Notes under the pieces: generated by a model
Databases searched by the model: none
Told to the model about the DNA's origin: nothing
Seen by the model: the letters and a program-made list of their open reading frames with translations, nothing else
Source of the DNA: Paraescarpia echinospica
Taxonomy: Eukaryota > Annelida > Polychaeta > Sabellida > Siboglinidae
Direction of reading: 5' to 3'
DNA length: 64,000 nt
NCBI GenBank assembly: GCA_020002185.1
Contig: CM034537.1
Coordinates: forward strand, 7,338,650 to 7,402,649
Made by a program: the position numbers and the translations under genes
Part shown: in pieces, positions 22,376 to 34,245 of the stretch
Layout: each line of letters opens with the position of its first letter
Position numbering within the stretch: the first letter of the stretch is position 1

Positions 22376-25300
22376 ACAGCCGATCCGACGTAGACAGAAG
22401 TAGCCGATCTGACGTAGACAGAAGTAGCCGATCTGACGTAGACAGAAGTAGCCGATCTGACGTAGACAGAAGTAGCTGATCCGATGTAGAGAGAAGTAGC
22501 CGATCTGAAGTAGATAGAAGTAGCCGATCCGACGCAGAGAGAATTAGCCGATCCGATGTAGAGAGAAGTAGCCGATCTGACGTACACAGAAGTAGCCGAT
22601 CTGATGTAGAGAGAAGTAGCCGATCTGACGTAGACAGAAGTAGCCGATCCGATGTAGAGAGAAGTAGCCGATCTGACGTAGAGAGAAGTAGTCGATCTGA
22701 TGTAGAGAGAAGTAGCCGATCCGATGTAGAGAGAAATATCCGATCTGACGTAGACAGAAGTAGCCGATCTGATGTAGAGAGAAGTAGCTGATCCGACGTA
22801 GAGAGAAGTAGCCGATCCGATGTAGAGAGAAGTAGCCAATTTGACGTAGACAGAAGTAGCCGATCTAATGTAGAGAGAAGTAGCCGATACGATGTAGACA
22901 GAAGTAGCCGATCCGACGTAGAGAGAAGTAGCCGATCTGATGTAGAGAGAAGTAGCCGATCCAATGTAGACAGAAGTAGCCGATCTGATGTAGAGAGAAG
23001 TAGCCGATAAGATGTAGAGAGAAGTAGCTGATCCGATGTAGAGAGAAGTAGCCGATCCGACGTAGACAGAAGTAGCCGATCTGATGTAGAGAGAAGTAGC
23101 CGATCCGATGTAGACAGAAGTAGCCGATCCGACGTAGAGAGAAGTAGCCGATCCGATGTAGAGAGAAGTAGCCAATCTGACGTAGACAGAAGTAGCCGAT
23201 CTGATGTAGAGAGAAGTAGCCGATACGATGTAGACAGAAGTAGCCGATCCGACGTAGAGAGAAGTAGCCGATCTGATGTAGAGAGAAGTAGCCGATCCAA
23301 TGTAGACATAAGTAGCCGATCTGATGTAGAGAGAAGTAGCCGATAAGATGTAGAGAGAAGTAGCTGATCCGATGTAGAGAGAAGTAGCCGATCTGACGTA
23401 GACAGAAGTAGCCGATCTGATGTAGAGAGAAGTAGCCGATCTGACGTAGACAGAAGTAGCCGATCCGATGTAGAGAGAAGTAGCCGATCTGACGTAGACA
23501 GAAGTAGCCGATCTGACGTAGACAGAAGTAGCCGATCTGATATAAAGAGAAGTAGCCGATCCGACGTAGACAGAAGTAGCCGATCTGATGTAGAGAGAAG
23601 TAGCCGATCCAATGTAGACAGAAGTAGCCGATCTGATGTAGAGAGAAGTAGCCGATAAGATGTCGAGAGAAGTAGCTGATCCGAAGTAGAGAGAAGTAGC
23701 CGATCTGACGTAGACAGATGTAGCCGATCTGATGTAGAGAGAAGTAGCCGATCTGACGTAGACAGAAGTAGCCGATCTGATGTAGAGAGAAGTAGCCGTT
23801 ACGATGTAGAGAGAAGTAGCTGATCCGAAGTAGAGAGAAGTAGCCGATCTGACGTAGACAGATGTAGCCGATCTGATGTAGAGAGAAGTAGCCGATCTGA
23901 CGTAGACAGAAGTAGCCGATCCGATGTAGAGAGAAGTAGCCGATCTGACGTAGACAGAAGTATCCGATCCGACGTAAAGAGAAGTAGCCGATCTGACGTA
24001 GACAGAAGTAGCCGATCCGATGTAGAGAGAAGTAGCCGATCCGACGTAAAGAGAAGTAGCCGATCTGACGTAGACAGAAGTAGCCGATCTGACGTAGACA
24101 GAAGTAGCCGATCCGATGTTGAGAGAAGTAGCCGATCTGACGTAGACAGAAGTAGCCGATCTGATGTAGAGAGAAGTAGCCGATCTGATGTAGAGAGAAG
24201 TAGCCAATCCGATGTAGACAGAAGTAGCCGATCTGACGTAGACAGAAGTAGCCGATCTGACGTAGACAGAAGTAGCCGATCTGATATAAAGAGAAGTAGC
24301 CGATCCGACGTAGACAGAAGTAGCCGATCTGATGTAGAGAGAAGTAGCCGATCCAATGTAGACAGAAGTAGCCGATCTGATGTAGAGAGAAGTAGCCGAT
24401 AAGATGTAGAGAGAAGTAGCTGATCCGATGTAGAGAGAAGTAGCCGATCTGACGTAGACAGAAGTAGCCGATCTGATGTAGAGAGAAGTAGCCGATCTGA
24501 CGTAGACAGAAGTAGCCGATCCGATGTAGAGAGAAGTAGCCGATCTGACGTAGACAGAAGTAGCCGATCTGACGTAGACAGAAGTAGCCGATCTGATGTA
24601 AAGAGAAGTAGCCGATCCGACGTAGAGAGAAGTAGCCGATCCGACGTAGAGAGAAGTAGCCGATCTGATGTAGAGAGAAGTAACCGATCCAATGTAGACA
24701 GAAGTAGCCGATCCGACGTAGAGAGAAGTAGCCGATCCGATGTAGAGAGAAGTAGCCAATCTGACGTAGACAGAAGTAGCCGATCTGATGTAGAGAGAAG
24801 TAGCCGTTACGATGTAGAGAGAAGTAGCTGATCCGAAGTAGAGAGAAGTAGCCGATCTGACGTAGACAGATGTAGCCGATCTGATGTAGAGAGAAGTAGC
24901 CGATCTGACGTAGACAGAAGTAGCCGATCCGATGTAGAGAGAAGTAGCCGATCTGACGTAGACAGAAGTATCCGATCCGACGTAAAGAGAAGTAGCCGAT
25001 CTGACGTAGACAGAAGTAGCCGATCCGATGTAGAGAGAAGTAGCCGATCCGACGTAAAGAGAAGTAGCCGATCTGACGTAGACAGAAGTAGCCGATCTGA
25101 CGTAGACAGAAGTAGCCGATCCGATGTTGAGAGAAGTAGCCGATCTGACGTAGACAGAAGTAGCCGATCTGATGTAGAGAGAAGTAGCCGATCTGATGTA
25201 GAGAGAAGTAGCCAATCCGATGTAGACAGAAGTAGCCGATCTGACGTAGACAGAAGTAGCCGATCTGACGTAGACAGAAGTAGCCGATCTGACGTAAACA

Positions 25301-26458
25301 GAAGTAGCTGATCCGATGTATAGAGAAGTAGCCGATCTGACGTAGACAGAAGTAGCCGATCCGATGTAGAGAGACGTAGCCGATCTGATGTAGAGAGAAT
25401 TAGCCGATCTGATGTAGACACAAGTAGCCGATCCGACGCAGAGAGAATTACCCGATCCGATGTAGAGAGAAGTAGCCGATCTGACGTACACAGAAGTAGC
25501 CGATCTGATGTAGAGAGAAGTAGCCGATCTGACGTACACAGAAGTAGCCGATCCGATGTAGAGAGAAGTAGCCGATCTGACGTAGACAGAAGTAGCCGAT
25601 CTGACGTAGACAGAAGTAGTCGATCTGACGTAGACAGAAGTAGCCGATCCGATGTAGATAGAAGTAGCCGATCTGACGTAGACAGAAGTAGCCGATCCGA
25701 TGTAGACAGAAGTAGCCGATCTGACGTAGACAGAAGTAGCCGATCCTATGTAGACAGAAGTAGCCGATCTGACGTAGACAGAAGTAGCCGATCCGACGTA
25801 GACAGAAGTAGCCGATCTGACGTAGACAGAAGTAGCCTATCCGATGTAGACAGAAGTAGCCGATCCGACGTAGACAGAAGTAGCCGATCTGATGTAGAGA
25901 GAAGTAGCCGATCCGATGTAGAGAGAAGTATCCGATCTGACGTAGACAGAAGTAGCCGATCTGACGTAGACAGAAGTAGCCGATCTGATGTAGAGAGAAG
26001 TAGCCGATCCGACGTAGAGAGAAGTAGCCGATCCGACGTAGACAGAAGTAGCCGATCTGATGTAGAGAGAAGTAGCCGATCCAATGTAGACAGAAGTAGC
26101 CGATCCGACGTAGAGAGAAGTAGCCGATCCGACGTAGACAGAAGTAGCCGATCCGACGTAGAGAGAAGTAGTCGATCCGTAGTAGGGAGAAGTAGCCGAT
26201 CCGATGTAGACAGAAGTAGCCGATACAATGGAGACATAAATAGTCGATCTGACGTATAGAGAAATAGCCGATCCGACGTAGACAAGAATATCCGATTCGA
26301 CTTACATAGAAATAACCGATCAGACGTAGACAGAGTATCCGATCCGACGTAGAGAGAAATAGCCGATCCGACGTACCCAGAAGTAGCCGATCCGACGTAA
26401 ACAGAAGAAGCCGATTCGACGTAGACAGAAGTAGCCGATCCGACGTAGATAGCATAGC
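22376..26458. repeat. 24-bp minisatellite array B, about 170 units
   Basis: Same unit as array A. Its first ~1 kb and its right end follow array A almost unit for unit; the extra 72 units lie inside. Landmarks recur at multiples of 24: a 'gccgttacgatg' unit at 23,795 and 24,803 (1,008 bp, 42 units) and a 'gatctgatataaag' unit at 23,534 and 24,278 (744 bp, 31 units). The array therefore grew by duplicating blocks of units. A 1,064-codon minus-strand frame is an artefact of the period. Confidence 0.97.
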
Positions 26459-28267
26459 TTTTTTTAACGCCTAAGTAGATACAATTTCTTGGAATTTAAG
26501 AATTTTTAGGACATTTACTGGAAGTCGCATTTGTGGAACGTGTTTTTTTTATCTCCGCTACTTAAGGTTTTTCGGCGCTGAGCTTAAAGATTTGTTTTTT
26601 TACGTCTAAAACTAGACGTAAACCGCTTAAATGAACAAAATTGGTCTGAAAACTAATAAGTTAGAAAAAACAGTCATGTAGATTTATTGGGGTATCGGGC
26701 ACTATTTTTGACTGGACATCGCCGAGCGAAGGAGCAAAACAAATTCGGAATTCTGAGTAAAAAAGTTACTTTAAAAATTGAAAACTTAAGAAAATCGGTC
26801 CTATTAGTTAAGGTAGCAGTTGTGTGCATGACGTTTGAGGTCGAACAATGGAACTAACCTGATGGATTGGCATAACATGCTTTGTGCATCGATGTGAAGT
26901 TGGTGTACCGTACCTGCTATATGGGCTATATGCACTGACTACATGTATGTAATCAAGGTAAGTTTTTACATCGAACTTATATAGTTATATTGTATTATCT
27001 TCGATGATTTAGACTGTAACCGTGTTAAACACACAACAACGGGGATTGGGATCAAGCATGTTTCAAATGTCCGTCACTGTACCACCCGCTTTGTTTATTT
27101 CTTCTTATTTTGAAACATACATGTTTTGTGTAAGAATGATTTTGTGTTTCTTACGCTGAGGGGCAATCGTACTAATATTGCATGACTCCTTCAGTCAGAA
27201 TCCGAATTCGCCGAGTTTGAGCCGTGTTATTGCTAGTTCAACCCGTATAGGGCGGGTTCATTGGGAGTGTTTGGTTATGATTCGGTTTGCGTAATGGACC
27301 TATCCATCATGTGACCTACTGCCTAACACTACAATTCGTTAAATCATCGAAGATGGATGCTGAACACGTATATTCTGTTGGAATTCTGACCCCGGGTGTT
27401 TTTATTCATGATAAAAACATAAGGCAATGTTGCTTAAGCGAAAACTGTATGCGGCATAGGTTAAATTGGCAGATGCCATGCTGCACTAGTAATATTATGC
27501 GCACATTATCACTTGTGTAAACATTGTTGAAACGATTTTCAAGACAATATGCCTATCACTTCGACAATCTACTTAGTATTTTGTGCCGTGGCGACGACGT
27601 AATGTGACATTTCCACTAATGTTTTGCTCTTTACAAGAGGCTTAGTTGCCTTTGAGTTCTGGAAGGTTTTGCTTGCAGAATACAACACTGTCAACGTCTC
27701 ATCTATGAGACGTTGACAAAGTGCTTACTCAGCACCTGGTCATCCTGAAGATAATGCCAGCCAAGATTACTCAAATAGAAACTAAACCTGGAGATTAAGC
27801 GATTTTGAAAGTCATCTGAACGGATAGCATGGTAATCATTAGTTTCAAACAGTTGTCGATCTCATGCGGTGAGCAATCTATCATGTAAGTTCTCAATAAC
27901 TGTGCATTAACCGGTTATGCCAGTATAATATTATCCATAGAATATATGTTTTGAACATTAGTTATGGTTTGTCGGCCTCTGATAATGTGAGTGTAATCTT
28001 TACATCCACCTTCCCACGGCTCTCTTCTTCAGTTGCTAAATCTAATTGTTTTTTGCTAGACATTTAGTAGCAACTCACACCATTGCCATTGCTTTGGGCA
28101 TCACGATAAGTCAATTTTTAGCACGCCACGCCACGCCAAGGACACGATTGTAGTGGACAATCACATAAATGAAAAAAAAACTAATTTCTTATATAACGCA
28201 TTATGCTGTCCTCAGGATTGCTCAATGCGCTTTACACTTTACTTCCTGGCAGATCTGTTCGAACACA

Positions 28268-28269
<2 letters not shown>

Positions 28270-28337
<68 letters not shown>
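28270..28337. repeat. (CT)n microsatellite
   Basis: An uninterrupted CT run at the right end of duplicated copy 2. In copy 1 the equivalent position is hidden by the N gap. Confidence 0.97.
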
Positions 28338-28342
<5 letters not shown>

Positions 28343-28990
28343 TCTCTCCCTCCTAACGGAATTGGTGCCTATATTTTCTAGGAAGCTGAATGTGCAGTGT
28401 AGTTTGATGATTTACTACTATTAGCTTGAATACAAAATATAGGATGGGTAACAAGGTACACATGCAACTACGATCTAATGACATCATTGTAACATCATGT
28501 ACCTGAACTGTTGTATTCATATTACTTCGCGTTTGGTCGATATGCCAGATATGTGTATGAAAGTCTCCCACCTAGACTCCTAGGGAACTTCTGCCATAAC
28601 ATCGTTATTAAAAAACTTATAACATAAATATGCTATCCAGTTGTTTGCCACCTGAGAATGGCAACATTCTGTAAATATGACGTCATTACCTAAATATGTG
28701 GATAATGGTTCACTTAATTAATAAAAATCTGCCAACCCGTATTAATGAGACATTGGTGGAAATTTACTTTAATACTCTTCCCAATGGTGCTATAGACATT
28801 ATTGTTGATGTCGCCTTGTGTCAAACAATTATTTAGTGTATATTTTTGTATGTCTTTCTATGGCCGCCGCGGATGTTTCTAAACATGGCTCAGCTAAGAA
28901 AATATGACTTATCGGTGGAAGTTGGAGATGGGCATTTTAACACAGTGGCCCGTTCAGCTGAATTAGTTCTGCAGAATAATTGCATCGATG
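28338..28990. other. Unique spacer, no gene seen
   Basis: First unique DNA after the duplication. No domain or repeat recognised. Confidence 0.45.
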
Positions 28991-29037
28991 CTGGTTGTCT
29001 GAACCTTACTCCGACGGAGTAAGGTTCAGACAACCAG
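28991..29037. repeat. Perfect 47-bp palindrome (23-bp arms)
   Basis: The left arm 28,991-29,013 begins 'ctggttgtctg' and is the exact reverse complement of 29,015-29,037, with one A between. It would make a very stable hairpin as DNA or RNA. No T-run follows, so a terminator-type role is not suggested. Confidence 0.95.
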
Positions 29038-29061
29038 TTAATTGAATTGATCTACGTCTAT

Positions 29062-29115
29062 GTGTCACTCATAAATGACCCAGACCTGGTGTCAGTCATA
29101 AATGACCCAGACCAG
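29062..29115. repeat. 27-bp direct repeat, two units
   Basis: 'tcataaatgacccagacc' occurs twice, within 27-bp units differing at two positions. It lies 24 bases after the palindrome. Confidence 0.85.
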
Positions 29116-29219
29116 GCGACACGCTGTTTTCTCTAAGGAATTATGTCTTTTGATGTGGTCAAAATAACTCAGTTTTAGTCCTTTTATTCTATTCACTAGT
29201 TGACACTTCTTTATGTCTA

Positions 29220-29620
29220 TTTTTTAAGGATCTCTGCATTGGTTGTTCTTGTTATTCATGGCACTTTTAGGACTTTTCTGTAACATTTCATCTCAAACGC
29301 TTGTATTCTTCTCATGTCTTCTTTGTTCAGTGTCCACGTTTCTCTCCCGTATAGAGCTGTTGGGAAAACGCAAGTTTTTTAAAATTCTTATCTTTGTTGG
29401 TATGTTTTGTCCTTTCTATACATTTGTCAGATTATTTAGTTTCTGCGTTGCTATGGCTATTCTTCTTCTGATCTCGGATGATGTCTTGCCGTCTCCTTGT
29501 AGTCTTGCTCCAAGGTATTCGTAGTGATTCACATTTTCAACTTGCTCCCCGTTGATTGCAATTTATGTTTTTTCAATGCATTTGTCAGTGTCCATGATCT
29601 TTGTTTTCTCACTGTGTTCT
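29220..29620 (-). pseudogene. LINE reverse-transcriptase C-terminal fragment
   Basis: The minus strand reads 'EKTKIMDTDKCIEK' near 29,600, then 'INGEQVENVNHYEY' and, in shifted frames, 'RRRIAIATQKLNNL' and 'FPTALYGRETWTLN'. These resemble the region after the catalytic site of RTE-like or related LINE reverse transcriptases. Only ~400 bases remain, with several frameshifts, and no 3' tail is evident. It is adjacent to, but opposite in strand from, the RTE-like copy at 29,985-32,165. Confidence 0.65.
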
Positions 29621-29710
29621 ATATATATATATATATAATGTGAGTGTAACCTTTACATCCACCTTTATAATATATATATATTTATATATATAAATGTATA
29701 CATATAGACC

Positions 29711-29765
29711 TATATGGCGCAGTGGGCGAGAGGAGGGACAGGGGTTCGAATCCCAGCGCTGGCCG
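29711..29765 (+). repeat. Compressed tRNA-like promoter boxes (SINE-like)
   Basis: 'tggcgcagtggg' at 29,715-29,726 fits the A-box consensus exactly, and 'ggttcgaatcc' at 29,743-29,753 fits the B box exactly. Only 16 bases separate them, too few for an anticodon arm. It is probably a shortened tRNA-derived SINE head, or a chance pair, lying just upstream of the RTE-like LINE. Confidence 0.4.
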
Positions 29766-30172
29766 GGATTCGAAGCCCAATTTCGTTCACCCTACGTCGC
29801 CCCCCTTCCAACCCGCACCGGCCAGCGTGGAAGGCTAGACAAACAAAGTACAAAGCATGCAAAGTACAATGCAGCCAAGGCCCCCAGTCCCCAGCAGCAT
29901 CGAAAGAATATATAACCAAGGAGGCGGTTCGGGTTAACTTGGGCTCTAGGTGTATTGGGTGCTAAGAATTTCTGGGTCAAGAAGAGCCGCCGAGAGAAAG
30001 TGAGTAGACTGAAAATAATAACACATAACATAAGAACACTACTAAAAGATGAACAGATTTAACAAGATTGCAACCCACATAATTAACTCTAGATGGTAGG
30101 TGGACAAGGAAGCCCTTTGGTTTTAGTCCAACCCAGGTACAAGAACTGGAGGGAGAACTTAGGGAAACCAGG

Positions 30173-30538
30173 TTGGTATGGGATGTGATCGGGATCGGAG
30201 GAGTCAGAAGAAGAGAGGAATGCTTCACTACCTTACAAAGCGACCACCCACTATACCATTCCACGGCGAACAACGGCCAAGCAGGATTAGCCTTTCTCAT
30301 AAACAAGAAATGGAAAGACAACATAGTGAGGATTAAGAGCATCAGCCCCAGAGTGGAAGAACTCGTTCTATGCATAACACCGCGCTACAAATTGAAGATA
30401 GTACAAGTATATGCTCCAACAACATCATACTCAGAAGAAGACACAAACAACTTCTACAGCGACGTGGATGAGACCTTAGAAAAGCCAAACCACTACACGA
30501 TAATGATGGGAGACTTTAATGCGAAAGTAAGGAAATGA
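30173..30538 (+). pseudogene. RTE-like AP endonuclease domain, partial
   Basis: The frame contains 'LKIVQVYAPT' and 'YTIMMGDFNAKV', the latter carrying the GDFN box of APE-type endonucleases that nick target DNA. A TGA follows at once, and the C-terminal part of the domain (the SDH box) is not found before the RT linker begins. Upstream, 'TRLVWDVIGIGG'-like residues continue in shifted frames toward 30,150. Confidence 0.75.
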
Positions 30539-30554
30539 ACAAACATTTCGGAAA

Positions 30555-31963
30555 TTGATTGCACTTCTAGACAAGCAGGGTAGAGAAATACAAGACCAAG
30601 ATATGATCATGGAACGAATAGAAGAATTCTACACCGAGCTATACGACAGTGAACAGAGTACCATGATTCACACCGACTCGAAAGAGGTACCATGGGAGGT
30701 GGAAACAGCGCTAAGAGATATGAAGATTGAGAAGACATCAGGCAACGACCATGTAAATATTGAAACATTAAAAGCAGAAGAAGATACCATCTCGAAGACA
30801 CTGGCTAAGGTGTACACTAAATGTTTATCAGAAAGACGAGTACCCACCGCATGGAAGAACGCAAAGATGGTGATAACCTTCAAGAAGGGAAATAAGAAAG
30901 ACTTTAAAAAACTACAGACCGATATGTCTGTTATCAAACATATACAAATTACTCACAAAGATACTAACGAACCGGGTAGAGATGACACTCGACAAAAACC
31001 AACCACGAGAGCAACCAGGATTCAGAAGCAGGTACTCAACGACAGACCACATACACGTCGTAAGCCATCTGAAAGAGATGTGCCGAGAATATAATATCTC
31101 GCTCTGCATCGCTTTCCTCGACTACGAGAAGGCTTTCGACTCGGTGCAAAGTTAAGCAATACTGCCCTCCCTTCAAGAACAGGGGATAGAAGACGTGTAC
31201 ATCGAACTCCTGAAAGACATCTACACCAACAGCTCGATGACAGTCCACATACACAAAAAGAGCAACAAGATCAACATCAGGAGAGGAGTATGACATGGTG
31301 ACGCCATATCGTCCAAGCTGTTTACGGCAACACTCGAAAGCATATTCCGAAGACTGACCTGGGAAACCAGAGGCTTAAGGATAGACGGATAATATATTGG
31401 TCATCTTCACTTCGCCGACGACATATTCATATGCGCTACTACACCGCAAGAACTACAAAAAATGCTGCAGGAGCTAGCTGATGAAAATAAAAAAACAAGG
31501 TCTGAAGATGAACATTTTGAAGACAAAAGTGATGCTAGAAAATGACACACCAATATATATCAACATCACGCAGATAGGGAACGTTGAAAACTACGTCTAC
31601 CTGGGACTGGGAAACAGTATCAGGGACAAAAAACAAGACAAGGAGATTCAAAGAAGAATCACCGTTGGCTGGATAGCATTCGCCAAACACCGCGATATCT
31701 TTTGAACCTGCTTGAAGAGACAAGTCTACAACTCATGCATACTTCCAGCGATGTCATACGGCGCGGAAACATGGGCACTCACCATCCAGGCAAAGAACAA
31801 GCTAGCAACCGCACAAACAAAGATTGAAAAAAGTTTGTTAATAATCATATATCGGGAGAAAAAAACGAACGTCTGGGTAAGAGAGAAGACAAAGGTCATA
31901 GATGTGATAGAACAAACCAGGAGACACAAGTGGACCTGGACAGGGCACGTCAGCAGACTATGA
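30555..31963 (+). pseudogene. RTE-like reverse transcriptase, degenerate
   Basis: The linker 'MIERIEEFYTELYDSE'-type region (seen as 'MERIEEFYTELYDSE' at 30,612) precedes fingers residues 'WKNAKMVITFKKGNKKDFK'. In shifted frames come 'LCIAFLDYEKAFDSV' near 31,105 and 'HLHFADDIFICA' near 31,400, the FADD catalytic box. 'ENYVYLGLGNSI' and 'SYGAETWALT' mark the C-terminal region. Fragments lie in at least three frames. Confidence 0.8.
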
Positions 31964-32189
31964 GATAACCGATGGACATCCCGTATCACAACCTGGAGAC
32001 CTTACGAAGGGAAACAATCTAGATGTAGACCGGCGAGACGGTGGAGAGTCAAACTAGACGAGTACTGGAAGGGCACCATCTGGCAGAGGAGAGCGCAAGA
32101 CAGGCATATTTGGAAACGAAATGCTGATGCCTTCGCCCAACAACGGGACAATGATGATGATGATGTATATATATATATATATATAATGA

Positions 32190-32974
32190 CCTTAATCTGT
32201 TTCGTGAGGTTGCTGTCCTCGGTGGTGCAGTCTTCTATACAGGACTTGTTGGCACAACAGATTCGGTACTCAATGTCCTCTTCAATACTAGCCTATTGGG
32301 ACAGGTGTCTTCATTGGCGTAGTTTAGTTTCTTTGTTTCGTTTGCCCGCGATTAGATTATTCTTTCGGACGCGGCCTAATTTTAGAGTATGTATCAAGGC
32401 CTTCCCCTAACGGCTCCAGAATAGCACTCCTGTCTAATACCAAGATTGTAGCATTCTGCTATTCTGTATCAGAATATACTTCTATGCTCTTTATTTAGGG
32501 GTGTGTCTTAGGGATACGAAAATGTCGTCGTTTCCCGGTTATCCATGGAAGCACGTGTAAAGTAACCAGGTGGGACGTTTTGTTACATAAGGGTAGAACA
32601 TGCCACTGTAGGTATGTTCGTCGAGGCTGATGGTATATAGCCACCAGAAACAAGAAGCATACAATGTGGGTTAATGTGACGGCGCTAGAGGGACGCCCCT
32701 TATGCCGTATAATATGCGAGAGGGGGAACGACAGCCAGTAACGAGTCGTGACAGAGACAGGCAACCCAGCGAGGCGAGGGACCGAACCCTACCAGAAACG
32801 TCGGGACCCGGAGAAAAACGGCAGTGTGCATTACCATTCCGGTCGAGGCATAGCGAGGCAGAATGTGTTATTCGTCGGGACGAGGTTGCATGACCGGCTG
32901 CTCTCTCGGCCATTCTCCTTGACCCTGAAGTGGCGGGGTAAGCAAACTCCCAAAAATCTCGTGGAGACGATCCC
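32190..32974. other. Spacer, no gene recognised
   Basis: It holds a 126-codon minus frame (32,671-33,051) rich in Arg and Ser that crosses the tandem repeat and resembles no family known to me. I see no LTR or TIR. Confidence 0.4.
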
Positions 32975-33104
32975 CGTTGATTGACTCTTCTCAGATAGCA
33001 CGTTGAGTGACTCTTCCCAGATCGCCCGTTGATTGACTCTTCCCAGATCACCCGTTGAGTGACTCTTTCCAGATCACCCGTTGAGTGACTCCTCCAAGAT
33101 CACC
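32975..33104. repeat. 26-bp tandem repeat, five units
   Basis: Exactly five 26-bp units, each starting 'cgttga' followed by g/t and 'tgactc' and ending 'agatca/gcc'. The differences are few and scattered. Confidence 0.95.
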
Positions 33105-33589
33105 TGTGCGGTGTGAGACAACCGTTTCATTGCGGAGGAGACAATATAAACTCTTCTTTTCGTTGATATATTCAAATAAAAGAGATGTGATTGTTATTCA
33201 GAGATTAGTGGATGTTTCATGCTAGCTATAATAATTTCAGAGATATATTTAGTCAATTGAATGGCAAGTAATCGGTTGTTAAAAGCTTAGTAAAGTAATT
33301 ATTATGTAGGCCGACTTGATTTGATTGTTGGCTGTTATGTTAATCTCTGATGTAGTCAGGATCGTTTTTGGCTGTAACTTGTCAAGTAACTTTTATATAA
33401 TATATAATAAATTGTTTATTGGTGTAACTATATCCTTCGTTACATTGTTCGCAGAGGCTACTTCGTTTAATGTGCGTTTAAATAGTATCGAAATTAGGGA
33501 CCTCTTCTAGACTTGAGTCATCAAGCCCCTGGACACCCGCCAGCCCATGGCAAAGATGATCACCACACACCCACCGCCTACATGCAGTT
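33105..33589. other. AT-rich spacer, no gene seen
   Basis: Nothing recognisable. Confidence 0.45.
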
Positions 33590-34245
33590 GTAAGTCTGAG
33601 GACATCCATGTTATCTTTGACAGTGATTTCAGCTTTCACCAGAACATTTCTCAAGTATGTAAATCCTGTTTCTACCATATACGTGACTTCCGTCGGATTC
33701 GGCGTCATTTGTCTTTATCTACTGCTAAAACAATACGACTATCTCCAATTAGCAGTCGCCTTGACTACTGCAACTCAGGCCTAAACGATATTGCTAAAAA
33801 GGACTTACCTAAACTGCAACATGTACAGAATTGTTTAGCATGTGTTGTACTTAAAGCACCTCGTTTCTTTCAATCTATGCCCTTACACTGGCTTCCAATT
33901 GCATATCGAATACAATTCAAGTTAGCCACTATCACATATCGTACCCTTTCTACGCAACACCCATCCTATTTGTTTAGTCTTCTTAATTTTCCGATATCCC
34001 CAGGAATCTCAGATTATCTGTTTCACATGTGAGACTATAGATACCTTTCGTAAAAAAACTGAACACTTATTTATTTGAAATTGCATTCCCACCCTAACCT
34101 TAGGCGGTCCCTTGCTCTAATGACGACTCTTGCTTGTCCATGTTAACGATTTTGCCCAACGATTCTTGTATGTTGCGCCTCTGAGCTCAGATTCCTGGGG
34201 ATTTAGGTGCCATTGAAGTTTGTCATTATTACTATTATTATGTTA
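33590..34245 (+). mobile_element. 5'-truncated LINE, same family as 43.7-46.7 kb
   Basis: Matches the last ~740 bases of the element at 43,720-46,672 closely, starting near 'gttatctttgacagtgattt'. It carries RT C-terminal residues ('SSRLDYCNSGLNDIAK', 'HWLPIAYRIQFKL') and the same 3' end, 'gaagtttgtcattatt' plus ATT repeats. Compared with that copy it lacks about 100 bases near 34,025-34,030. It is a typical 5'-truncated insertion. Confidence 0.88.

Larger units (their letters stand above)
21501..28270. repeat. Large duplicated segment, copy 2
   Basis: Near-identical to 15,427-20,500 apart from a longer 24-bp array. It begins at the gap edge inside the CA tract and ends in a CT microsatellite followed by unique DNA. 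The right flank (26,460-28,269) has no recognisable gene; a 77-codon frame is conserved in both copies only because the DNA itself is identical. Confidence 0.93.
29985..32165 (+). mobile_element. RTE-like LINE, internally deleted
   Basis: An endonuclease part (30,173-30,538) and a reverse-transcriptase part (30,555-31,963) in the same order as in RTE-type ORFs, then a 3' tail of ATG/GAT repeats at 32,148-32,165, as in many RTE elements. The DNA between the two domains is much shorter than expected, so an internal deletion near 30,540 is inferred. Stops and frameshifts are frequent, so the copy is dead. Its 5' start is uncertain and could lie anywhere from 29,690 to 29,985. Confidence 0.8.

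Noticed and set aside
29243..29524. 93-codon hydrophobic plus-strand frame as a membrane protein
   Set aside because: It is antisense to a LINE RT fragment recognisable on the minus strand.
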